A stretch of DNA of 64,000 bases from Niastella sp966211305 (GTDB lineage: Bacteria > Bacteroidota > Bacteroidia > Chitinophagales > Chitinophagaceae): assembly GCA_966211305.1 (NCBI GenBank), contig CBIHPC010000006.1, positions 1 to 64,000 on the forward strand, in the 5' to 3' direction. Position numbers and translations under genes: made by a program. Position 1 is the stretch's first letter; each line of letters starts with the position of its first letter. The notes below the pieces were generated by a model, which saw nothing but the letters and a program-made list of their open reading frames with translations, searched no databases and was not told the origin of the DNA. This document shows, piece after piece, positions 34,225 to 42,879 of this stretch.

Positions 34225-35427
34225 ATGGATAAGTACAGGAAACTGGCTTATGAGAAGATCATTGAAATTGAGGAAAAGACTTTTACAGAATTTTGCCTAA
34301 AACAGTCATCCATATCCCTCTTAAACGGATTGTCCGGCGTTCCTTTTTTTTATTGGAACTTATATAACCTTTACAAAAGCGAGTCATACCTGCAAAAAAT
34401 GGAATTCGTAATTGATAAGGTGTTGGAAAATGCAAATGACCCGTCGAATAAATTAAATTACTGTGATGGATTAGCCGGTGTTGGCTACATGCTTAATTTC
34501 TTTAAGAACCAGGAAGTACTTGACAATGAAATTGAATCTTACCTCACTGAGCTTGACGATTTGTTAATTCCAGTGGTTAATCAGCAGATCGATGAAGGAT
34601 ATCTTGATTTCCTCCATGGAGCTCTGGGCATTTTGAATTACCTGCTTCGGCGCACAGCATCAAACCGGTTAATAAGAGAACGTGTAAAGGATACCTGTGA
34701 AAAGCTCATAGAAAAAATGAAGACCGAAGTAAGCATGGGCACTACTTCAGGCGCATCTATTTATGATGGAGTTGCGGTTAAGCATTTAAATCTGGGTATG
34801 GCGCACGGACTGGTTTCGAATATTTTCTTTCTTTCGAAATATTACGAACATTTTCCTGAAAAGCAGCTGGTAAATGAGGTGTTAATGCTGATTTGGAATG
34901 AGTTTAATACTTATGAGTCTGCCGATATAAACTCCATTTCTGTTTATCCCAGTATAGTTAACGAAAGCGGTAACAGTCATCATAGTGTTCCCCTGGGCTG
35001 GTGTTACGGCGATTCAATTATTGCGTTGGGCCTGGCTAAAATGTCTGACGCATATAAGTCGCCGCAATTAATGCAAAAGGCAACCGAGGTTGCTAATTTG
35101 ACATTAAAACGGAATACCCCCGAAACGGCATTTATTAATGATGCCTGCTTATGTCATGGAACCTGCAGTAATGCACAGATTTATAAACGATGGTATGAGC
35201 TTACCGGCGACAGGCTGTACCGGGAAGCTTATGAAAACTGGATAATGCATACAATATCTATGGGAAATCACATAGATGGCATAGGTGGTTACAAACGGTA
35301 TTATGGCGATGGGTCAAGAAACGAATATGGCATTTTAAACGGTGCTATGGGAATCGGTTTGGTTTTGATAGATTTTTTAGCTGACAATAGAAGCTCCAAC
35401 TGGGATGAGTTGCTATTAATGAACTAA
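34225..35427 (+). CDS. lanC: lanthionine synthetase C (cyclase), intact
   Basis: The 400-residue protein has the glycine-rich helical-barrel repeats of LanC (SLLNGLSGVPFF, YCDGLAGVGYML, DFLHGALGILNYL, NLGMAHGLVSNIF) and the three zinc ligands: Cys260 in GWCYGD, Cys310-His311 in ACLCHGTC. The proposed acid/base His is in MAHGL. It catalyses addition of cysteine thiols to dehydroamino acids in the LanB-modified precursor. It lies 196 bases after the precursor, behind the hairpin, and begins the biosynthetic run of genes. A second, degenerate LanC-like gene lies at 40442. Confidence 0.92.
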   Translation: MDKYRKLAYEKIIEIEEKTFTEFCLKQSSISLLNGLSGVPFFYWNLYNLYKSESYLQKMEFVIDKVLENANDPSNKLNYCDGLAGVGYMLNFFKNQEVLDNEIESYLTELDDLLIPVVNQQIDEGYLDFLHGALGILNYLLRRTASNRLIRERVKDTCEKLIEKMKTEVSMGTTSGASIYDGVAVKHLNLGMAHGLVSNIFFLSKYYEHFPEKQLVNEVLMLIWNEFNTYESADINSISVYPSIVNESGNSHHSVPLGWCYGDSIIALGLAKMSDAYKSPQLMQKATEVANLTLKRNTPETAFINDACLCHGTCSNAQIYKRWYELTGDRLYREAYENWIMHTISMGNHIDGIGGYKRYYGDGSRNEYGILNGAMGIGLVLIDFLADNRSSNWDELLLMN

Positions 35428-35511
35428 GGGTAAAGGAAAAAGCTGATAAATACCGCAAGTTGAAATCAGACGAATTAATTAATCAGGGCAGCAGACAATA
35501 ATAAATGCATT

Positions 35512-38500
35512 ATGAAGATCGATTCATTTGGAAGGGCCTTTATCCGTACGCCGGCTTTCCCCATAACGGAATTTTTAAAGATAGCCGGCAACGAAGAGTA
35601 CTTACTGAAACATTTCATAAACAGTAATTTTTTCAGGAACGGACTGTATTTTGCTTCACCGGAGCTCTATAATTCGCTAACAAAAGATCAGGCTCCTGGG
35701 AGCGGGCCTGCCATAGCCGGAAAATTAAAGCATGCGCTATTAAAATATGCGATCAGGGCCACCTCCAGAAGTACGCCGTTTGGTTTATTTGCCGGAATAG
35801 GCACGGTCAATATCGCAAATCACACCAATATTGAAATCGACGAACAGAGCTGTTTCAGATTGCATTCCCGCCTTGATGTTGATTTCTTGTGTTCGGTAAT
35901 TCATGACCTTTCCCGAAAAGGTCCCTTAAAAAAATATTTGCTGTATTATCCCAATTCTGCACTTTATCGGTTGGGTGATCATTATCGTACTATTGAAACC
36001 CGGTATGTTAACAAAAGAAGAAAGTATGAGTTAACTTCTTTTGAGTATAACGAATATGTAGAAATGATTTTGAAAATATGCAGCGGGGGCGCTTCGGTAA
36101 GTGCGATGGTTGATTGCGTTGTTTCAGACAACGTGAGTATGATGGAGGCCGAAGCATTCATAGATGAACTCATCGAAAACCAGGTGTTGGTCAGTGAACT
36201 GGAACCTTCTACAACAGGTATGGAAATAGCCGATCAGTTACAGGAAACTATTGGTATTGTTATGAGCCGGGGGCTTACTGAACCGGATATGCGGTTTGCG
36301 CGGCAGGTAAGGGAACAGCTTTGTCATTTTATCAATACGCTCAGGGGATATGCACAGCATGATCTTACCAGGGATCGGGTGCCTCAATACCGGTACGTCA
36401 TTGATTCTATGAAACAAATAATACCTGAATTGCCCGATAAGCACGCGATACAGTCTGATATGAAGATTGCCTTCACCGGTAATGAGGTTGATCGCAGGGT
36501 CATCGGTAATATAAAAAAAGGTATAAGCGTACTTAGGCGTTTTACAAAAAAAGATTCCGGGAAAGGAATGCTCGATATTTTTATTGATAAATTTATTGAA
36601 AGGTACGAAACAAGAGAAGTACCGCTCATAGAAGCTTTGGATGTTGAAACTGGTATCGGATATGGAGAATATATGGAAAATCACGGTCTTGAAGTTTCAT
36701 CATTGCTTTCGGAACTACCGTTTTACAAACCCTCCGATAGCAACGGCTCAATTACCTGGAACCACTTCCATGCCTTTTGGTCGAACAAGATCATTGATTG
36801 TTTAAAAACCGGCACTACAACCGTACAGCTTACGCAGGAAGAAGTAAACTTGTTTGAAGATAACGAATCGTTTGCCTTGTGTGACACATTTGTGGCAGGC
36901 GCCACATTGCTAAAAGGCAGGGATAGCATTGAACCTGTTATTGATTTAAAATTTTGCGGAAGTGTAACTGCTGCACTGTGGACCGGGAGGTTTTGCCATA
37001 TAGATGAAAACATTCATGCCCTCACCAAAGAGATTGCCGGTTATGAAGAGCTGGTGAATGAAGATTCCATTGTTGCCGAGATCAATCATTTGCCACATGA
37101 CCGGCTGGGCAACGTATTGCAACGCCCTGTGTTCAGGTCATTTGAAATTCCTTATCTCGCCAAAAGTCCCGTTCCGCCATCGAACCAGTTACCTCTTGAA
37201 GATCTGATGATCTCGGTTGTAGACAAAAAGATCGTACTGCGCTCGAAGCGCCTGAACAAAAAGATCATTCCTTTTTTATCAAATGCGCATACCTATAGTT
37301 TCAATACCCTGCCCCTGTATTACTTCCTTGGCGATTTGCAGGTGCGTGACCGGATGCATGTGTTTACGTTAGACCTGGGCAGTTGTATGAAGGTGTATAA
37401 ATTCCTTCCGCGTATTGTTTACAACAATATTATTTTAAATGTAGCTGCATGGAGTATTGACCGTCATGATATTGAGGTCATTCTCGAATCTGCCAGCCCT
37501 GTCGAAGCTTTCAGGCAATATTGTATAAACAGGTTGATACCCCGCTACTTCCTTTTAAGCGAGTCGGACAACCAGTTACTCATAGACCGGGACAGTGATC
37601 TATGCATGGATTTATTTATCAATGAAATAAAAAATAAAGGAAGCATCCTTTTAAATGAGTCGTGGTTGAACGATTATGATTATATAACGAAAAACAATAA
37701 CGGGGAGGCCTATAATAACGAAGTGCTGTTTTGTTTCAGGCAGGAACCTGTTGCAGGCAAAACCACTAAAGCACAGATCGATTATAACCGGCAACCTGAA
37801 ACAAGAGATTTTATTCCAGGAACCGAATGGCTGTATTACAAAATATATGGCGGATTTAAAACCAATGACGATATCATTGTAAAGTTACATACACCTTTAC
37901 AGACGCTAATACAGCAGGGCATACTTAAGAAATGGTTTTTTCTCAGGTACTTCGACCCCGGTGCCCATCTAAGGGTCAGAATGCAGCTGAACAATGTGCA
38001 GCAGGTTGACCGGGTACTGGACCCGTTTACCTCCTTACTGAATAATTACTACAACGACGGCCTGATCTGGAAAGTAAGCCTGGACACTTATCAAAGGGAA
38101 TATGAACGATACGGATTTGCTGGTATTGACAATGTTGAAAGCATATTCCATTATGACAGTGATGTTTGCCTGCAGCTATTATCTTTTGTGAAAGATACCG
38201 GAAATGAAAATCTTCGCTGGATGGCGGCTTTATACGCGGCTGAAAGTTATATGAACCTGTTTGGATTGGGCAAGCTGGAAAAAATGAATTTTTCAAAGGC
38301 GGCAAAAGAGGGATACGCCCGGAGTTTAGGAAGTTTCAAGCTGACCAAAAAAGCCATCACCAAAAAATATGAAACCAATAAAGGTATAATTGATCATTTG
38401 ATAAACAGGGATGCAGCAGATGCTGAAATGGCTGAATTGATTTGTGTAACCGACAAACAACATGAGGTAATGCGCCCATACATAGAACGTTTGAAAGTAA

Positions 38501-38664
38501 ATGCCGGCAACAGGTATGCCGAAATTATGAGCGACCTCATTCATATGAACATCAACAGGTTAACGAGAGCCAAGAATGTTGCCTATGAATACGTCATCTA
38601 CGAATTTTTGGAAAACTATTACTTCAGGTCGCGTCAGAAGGCCGCTTTTACAAACCGCCATTAA
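35512..38664 (+). CDS. lanB: full-length class I lantibiotic dehydratase
   Basis: The 1050-residue protein is a complete LanB. The N-terminal glutamylation domain (about 1-740) has the hallmark RATSRSTPFGLFAGIGTV near residues 82-99 and IVYNNIILNVAAW near 639-651. The elimination domain (about 765-1050) begins PGTEWLYYKIYGG and has WFFLRYFDPGAHLRVRM, YQREYERYG and SDLIHMNINRLT. In this class Glu-tRNA serves to glutamylate Ser/Thr before elimination. The gene is 84 bases downstream of lanC. It is long for a split dehydratase and carries both domains, unlike clusters in which they are separate genes. Confidence 0.93.
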   Translation: MKIDSFGRAFIRTPAFPITEFLKIAGNEEYLLKHFINSNFFRNGLYFASPELYNSLTKDQAPGSGPAIAGKLKHALLKYAIRATSRSTPFGLFAGIGTVNIANHTNIEIDEQSCFRLHSRLDVDFLCSVIHDLSRKGPLKKYLLYYPNSALYRLGDHYRTIETRYVNKRRKYELTSFEYNEYVEMILKICSGGASVSAMVDCVVSDNVSMMEAEAFIDELIENQVLVSELEPSTTGMEIADQLQETIGIVMSRGLTEPDMRFARQVREQLCHFINTLRGYAQHDLTRDRVPQYRYVIDSMKQIIPELPDKHAIQSDMKIAFTGNEVDRRVIGNIKKGISVLRRFTKKDSGKGMLDIFIDKFIERYETREVPLIEALDVETGIGYGEYMENHGLEVSSLLSELPFYKPSDSNGSITWNHFHAFWSNKIIDCLKTGTTTVQLTQEEVNLFEDNESFALCDTFVAGATLLKGRDSIEPVIDLKFCGSVTAALWTGRFCHIDENIHALTKEIAGYEELVNEDSIVAEINHLPHDRLGNVLQRPVFRSFEIPYLAKSPVPPSNQLPLEDLMISVVDKKIVLRSKRLNKKIIPFLSNAHTYSFNTLPLYYFLGDLQVRDRMHVFTLDLGSCMKVYKFLPRIVYNNIILNVAAWSIDRHDIEVILESASPVEAFRQYCINRLIPRYFLLSESDNQLLIDRDSDLCMDLFINEIKNKGSILLNESWLNDYDYITKNNNGEAYNNEVLFCFRQEPVAGKTTKAQIDYNRQPETRDFIPGTEWLYYKIYGGFKTNDDIIVKLHTPLQTLIQQGILKKWFFLRYFDPGAHLRVRMQLNNVQQVDRVLDPFTSLLNNYYNDGLIWKVSLDTYQREYERYGFAGIDNVESIFHYDSDVCLQLLSFVKDTGNENLRWMAALYAAESYMNLFGLGKLEKMNFSKAAKEGYARSLGSFKLTKKAITKKYETNKGIIDHLINRDAADAEMAELICVTDKQHEVMRPYIERLKVNAGNRYAEIMSDLIHMNINRLTRAKNVAYEYVIYEFLENYYFRSRQKAAFTNRH

Positions 38665-38695
38665 AAGCAGCCGACTCAATTTTTAAGTACATGCT

Positions 38696-40429
38696 ATGAT
38701 TTATATTACCGCCCAGCCCGACGATTATTATTTTACCTGGCAGCTTGAATTACAGTTGCTCAATTTTAGCCGGATGGGAATTCCACCCGAAGATATCCAT
38801 GTGCTGATAGGTTATCACCCGCAAAGAGGGTTGCGCCATTACTTTCGGGAATTAGTAGCCCGGAATAAACAGGCCACTTTTTTTATTTATCCCGACAACA
38901 GAACACGCAAAAATTATCTTTCTTCCATAAGGCCCCATATCATTAAGCAACATATACTAACCTGCCCCCGCCTGCTATCGGAACCGGTGTTTTATTGTGA
39001 TTCTGATATTTTGTTCAGGGAATTGCCAAACTTTCAGGAGATGCTTACCGATGATCGCTGGTACGTATCGGATACCAGGTATTACCTCGATATGGCTACC
39101 ATTAAACGCACCGGCAGCGAAGAACTGTTTTTGCAAATGTGCTCGGTCATTGGTATTCCTCCGGAAACAGTTATCCAAAACGATCATAATGTTGGAGGCG
39201 CCCAGTATCTGATAAAGAATATGACCTGGGAGTTTTGGGATAAGGTGGAAAAAGATTCTGAGACGTTATTTGTAAAGCTGGAAGACTATAATAACACTGT
39301 AGGAGAAAAAGAGTATATCGAAAAGGGAAGAAAGAAAACCGGATATCCTGGTATACAATCATGGCTCACCGATATGTGGGTAGTGCTGTGGAATGCGTGG
39401 CTATTTGGGTATTCTACAAAAATTCATCCTGAGCTCGACTTCTGCTGGACAAAAAATCATATTACCGCCTGGTACGACAAAAAAATATTGCATTATTCAG
39501 GCGTTATGCCCGAGAAAAACAATACAGCTTTCAGGAAAAGCCAGTATACGCATTGTTCGCCTTTCGACGATGAATTCAGCAATATTGATATGGAAACCTG
39601 CAGTATGCCGGTTGTTGAACTGATCAAAGAATATGTAAAAATAAGGGAAGACAGCAGGATAGACCTGATGGACGTATCTTTTTTGATACCGGTACGTATA
39701 GACTCGGAAAGCCGGTTAACTAATCTGCTGATCGCTACGTACTACCTGCACAAATATTTTAAGACCAATATTCTCATAAGGGAATCTGATAAAACACAAA
39801 AAGTACCGTTTAACAAGCTGCCTCCTTCCTGTACATACCATTTTGTTCAGGATGATACCCCCATGCTTAATCGCACCCGGCTCGATAACATATTGATTTC
39901 AGAAGCCTCCACACCTGTTATAGCCATTTATGATACCGATGTGGTGCTGCCTGTGCAGCAGATTGTACAAGCCGTGGAATTGATACGAACGGGAGGGGCC
40001 GACTATGTTTCTCCTTTTGACGGCGAGTTCGTTAATATAGATAAAGTGCTTAAGGGTATTTTCAGCAAATTGCTCGACGCCGGCCTGCTTACCATTAATA
40101 AAAATAAAATGTTAACCAGCAGCAAACGTTCATGGGGTGGCTCCTGCTTTATACGGAAAAATGATTATGTGGCTGCCGGTATGGATAATGAGGTATTTCG
40201 AAGTTGGGGGCCTGAAGATATTGAACGGGTAAAAAGATTCGAAATACTCGGTTATAAGATCAGGAGAATACCCGGCCCATTGTTTCATCTGGATCATGAA
40301 AGGAATGAATCAGGATATACCAGCATAGAGGCTTATTGCGACAATATAGAAGAGTATATTAAAATATGCAATATGAGTTCGGATGCCTTACGCCTTCATA
40401 TTTCAACATGGGAATGGACAAAAATTTAA
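38696..40429 (+). CDS. bifunctional glycosyltransferase with two GT-A domains
   Basis: The 577-residue protein has two glycosyltransferase-like halves. The N-terminal half (about 1-310) has PVFYCDSDILFREL (DxD-type motif near residue 101) and a Trp-rich acceptor region (SWLTDMWVVLWNAWLFGY). The C-terminal half (about 322-577) has IAIYDTDVVLP, a second DxD-like motif, and SWGPEDIERVKRFEILGY, the signature of the galactosyltransferase (Glyco_transf_7C) family. Lying between lanB and the LanC-like gene with gaps of 31 and 12 bases, it probably glycosylates the lanthipeptide or a lipid-linked precursor. The sugar and acceptor are unknown. Confidence 0.75.
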   Translation: MIYITAQPDDYYFTWQLELQLLNFSRMGIPPEDIHVLIGYHPQRGLRHYFRELVARNKQATFFIYPDNRTRKNYLSSIRPHIIKQHILTCPRLLSEPVFYCDSDILFRELPNFQEMLTDDRWYVSDTRYYLDMATIKRTGSEELFLQMCSVIGIPPETVIQNDHNVGGAQYLIKNMTWEFWDKVEKDSETLFVKLEDYNNTVGEKEYIEKGRKKTGYPGIQSWLTDMWVVLWNAWLFGYSTKIHPELDFCWTKNHITAWYDKKILHYSGVMPEKNNTAFRKSQYTHCSPFDDEFSNIDMETCSMPVVELIKEYVKIREDSRIDLMDVSFLIPVRIDSESRLTNLLIATYYLHKYFKTNILIRESDKTQKVPFNKLPPSCTYHFVQDDTPMLNRTRLDNILISEASTPVIAIYDTDVVLPVQQIVQAVELIRTGGADYVSPFDGEFVNIDKVLKGIFSKLLDAGLLTINKNKMLTSSKRSWGGSCFIRKNDYVAAGMDNEVFRSWGPEDIERVKRFEILGYKIRRIPGPLFHLDHERNESGYTSIEAYCDNIEEYIKICNMSSDALRLHISTWEWTKI

Positions 40430-40441
40430 AATATTATAGAA

Positions 40442-41506
40442 ATGCAGCAATTGATAAATAATTTAATCAATCATATAGAAAAACAGGATATTGTAGAAGT
40501 TAACTCGTATGGCTTATGGAATGGAAAAGCCGGAATGGCTATCGTATATTGTTTGTTAATGAGGTATACCGGCAGCGAGCATTTTTCAGATAAAGCGTTG
40601 ACCCTGCTCGATGATGTAAGTGATGGCATATCTTCTATTGGTGCATTGACCTTTGCGGATGGGCTTGCAGGTATCGGATGGGCCTTTGAGTGGTTAAAAG
40701 AAAATGAATTTATAGATATCGATACCGATCAGGCCCTTGAAGAAATTGATGATACGATGTACAGGTCAATTGTTTTTGGTGCCGATGAAAATATATCTCT
40801 GCAGAATGGCACTTTAGGGAAAGCTGTTTATATTACCAAAAGATTTCAGAGCATCAATGAAAATACATCGCGGTTCAGAAATATCTGTTTGCAGGAATGC
40901 CTGGTTTTACTTACCAATGACCTGAAAGCAAAATTAACCGGAGAAGCCGGGATACTGGCTAATGGATTTATGACCAGCCGTAATGCCCAGGATATGATTA
41001 ATTGCGCTCATGCGTTGCTTTTTTTAAGCAGGTTCCTGCAACTGAAACTTAACCTCGCTACGGTAGAAGATACATTGTACAGTTTGACAGACGCTGTAGA
41101 GTTACAACTGAAAAACTATTGTACCGGCATGCATGAAATGATTACTTCTGAATTCCATTTATCATTGCAGTATCTTGCCTTTTGCTACTATAAGGCCGGA
41201 AATTATTATGGTATTCTCACATGGCAACAAAGAGGTTTGTCATATATGAAGCAATTAGATGTTATGAGTAGTTTAGATACCAGGTTGTCAGACAGCGACA
41301 AGATCAGAAAAATGCAGATAAATTCATTATTATACATTAAGTCACCCGAAGAACCCCGTAAAGAAAATATAGAATGCCTGTTGAAAACAATGGATATTGG
41401 CAACCTGCCCTTTAAATTACAGGGCGGTTCCGGAATGGCCTTACTATCCTGTCTAAGTGTAACTGAACCTCAGTTAGTTACCGATTGGCATCAATTAATA
41501 GCATAA
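40442..41506 (+). CDS. LanC-like protein lacking zinc ligands
   Basis: The 354-residue product has LanC-like glycine repeats (YGLWNGKAGMAIVY, FADGLAGIGWAFEW, SLQNGTLGKAVYI) in the first 150 residues. The second half has no WCYG and no CHG motif; the corresponding area reads through Ser/Leu-rich helices (FHLSLQYLAFCYY). Zinc-dependent cyclase activity is therefore not expected. It may be a partner, a scaffold for LanB or for glycosyltransferases, or a diverged enzyme. The start overlaps no gene, 12 bases after the glycosyltransferase gene, and it ends four bases before the esterase-like gene, so they are co-transcribed. Confidence 0.65.
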   Translation: MQQLINNLINHIEKQDIVEVNSYGLWNGKAGMAIVYCLLMRYTGSEHFSDKALTLLDDVSDGISSIGALTFADGLAGIGWAFEWLKENEFIDIDTDQALEEIDDTMYRSIVFGADENISLQNGTLGKAVYITKRFQSINENTSRFRNICLQECLVLLTNDLKAKLTGEAGILANGFMTSRNAQDMINCAHALLFLSRFLQLKLNLATVEDTLYSLTDAVELQLKNYCTGMHEMITSEFHLSLQYLAFCYYKAGNYYGILTWQQRGLSYMKQLDVMSSLDTRLSDSDKIRKMQINSLLYIKSPEEPRKENIECLLKTMDIGNLPFKLQGGSGMALLSCLSVTEPQLVTDWHQLIA

Positions 41507-41510
41507 CAGT

Positions 41511-42815
41511 ATGAAAGAAGCCGGACTTATATATTTCATTTGCAGCTTATTTTTCAATAGTTACGGGCAGGCGACCGACAGTAGCAGGAATAATTTGTTG
41601 CTTGAAAAAGCCGTGAGGTTAACCGACGTAGCCGACACCCCTGAATTCAGAAAACTATTGCAGCCTGTAATTGATGAATTAAAGAAACATAAGATCGTTG
41701 GCCTGGGTGAAGGAACGCACGGCACCCGGGAATTTACCGTTTTAAGATCGATCATCACTCAAATGCTGGCAGAACAAAATGCAATTAATACCATTTGTAT
41801 TGAAAATCCTTTCGGTGCAACCACCTACCTCGATTCACTTTTGAATGCAGGTGATACCGATATAAACGGGCTGATGCAGGAAGCCTTGTTATCGATTTAT
41901 CAGACTACTGAATTTAAACAGTTTCTTGAATGGGTACGGGCGTATAACCGAAAAAGTGAGCATAAACTGCAATTGGTAGGAATTGATTTTGCCGAAATTA
42001 AACAAACGGCCATGGTCTTACAGCAAAAACTGGCCGTCTATGAAATAAAGGAACTGAACCAGGTTGCCGGCAGCATTTATAAATGTGCTGCTTTTCAGGA
42101 TTCGATGTGGTTCAATATGAATAACCGCCGGTTTAAATTCGATGCCAAAGCTACCGCTTTAAACGGCATTGCATTGTATGAGCATATTAAGAAGCTTGAA
42201 TACCTGTTAACCCTCAATAATATAATGCAAACAGAGCTTATTAAAGCCTGCCTGCTGAACTGCCGGCATGCAACAGAAATTTTTGTCAAACCAGCGCAGG
42301 GTAAGGTTCCGGCTCCAAGAGATCAGTTGATGGCTGAAATGGTTAACCTTACCGGTGCTGATAATAAAAGCAGGATCGTTGTGTGGGCCCATAATGCGCA
42401 TATTGGTTGTGAGCCTGTTTTTGGCGATGGCAGCGCTGCCGGCGGTATGGGCAAAATCATTAAGGACCAGCATTCCGATTACTTTGCCTTAGGCACCTGC
42501 ACTGCTTCAGGAACATATAGTGCTACCAAAGACCGGTTTGATACAAGGCAAAATAAATTTTCGGCATATAAGCTCGGAAATCCTGATAAACAATCATGGG
42601 AATATTTATTTGCCACATCCGACGCCGGCGCTTTTTATCTTGACCTGAGGTTGAACAAACAATTTAAGGAAGTGAACTTATTGCATCGGATAATAGGCTA
42701 CCGGGTGGTTTCAAAATCGCTAAGCAGCAGTTACACCAGCAAAAATATCGGCAACCTGTATGATGCCATCATTTTTATTAAACATACAAATGCGTCCAAC
42801 CATCAGATTCTATAA
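41511..42815 (+). CDS. exported erythromycin-esterase-like protein
   Basis: The 434-residue protein starts with a hydrophobic stretch that looks like a signal peptide (residues 5-20, ending NSYGQATDS). The rest matches the erythromycin esterase (EreA/EreC) family: IVGLGEGTHGTREFTVLR (Glu/His motif, about 62-79), ICIENPFG, LVGIDFAE, and VVWAHNAHIG (second His motif). Ere enzymes open macrolide lactones. In a peptide cluster, and exported, it could act on the mature product or protect the cell; this is inference. It starts four bases after the LanC-like gene. Confidence 0.8.
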   Translation: MKEAGLIYFICSLFFNSYGQATDSSRNNLLLEKAVRLTDVADTPEFRKLLQPVIDELKKHKIVGLGEGTHGTREFTVLRSIITQMLAEQNAINTICIENPFGATTYLDSLLNAGDTDINGLMQEALLSIYQTTEFKQFLEWVRAYNRKSEHKLQLVGIDFAEIKQTAMVLQQKLAVYEIKELNQVAGSIYKCAAFQDSMWFNMNNRRFKFDAKATALNGIALYEHIKKLEYLLTLNNIMQTELIKACLLNCRHATEIFVKPAQGKVPAPRDQLMAEMVNLTGADNKSRIVVWAHNAHIGCEPVFGDGSAAGGMGKIIKDQHSDYFALGTCTASGTYSATKDRFDTRQNKFSAYKLGNPDKQSWEYLFATSDAGAFYLDLRLNKQFKEVNLLHRIIGYRVVSKSLSSSYTSKNIGNLYDAIIFIKHTNASNHQIL

Positions 42816-42879
42816 TTAGTTTGTTGCAGCTTAACCTTACAAACGAATATTGTGGTTGGAGATACGATGATTAACTATT

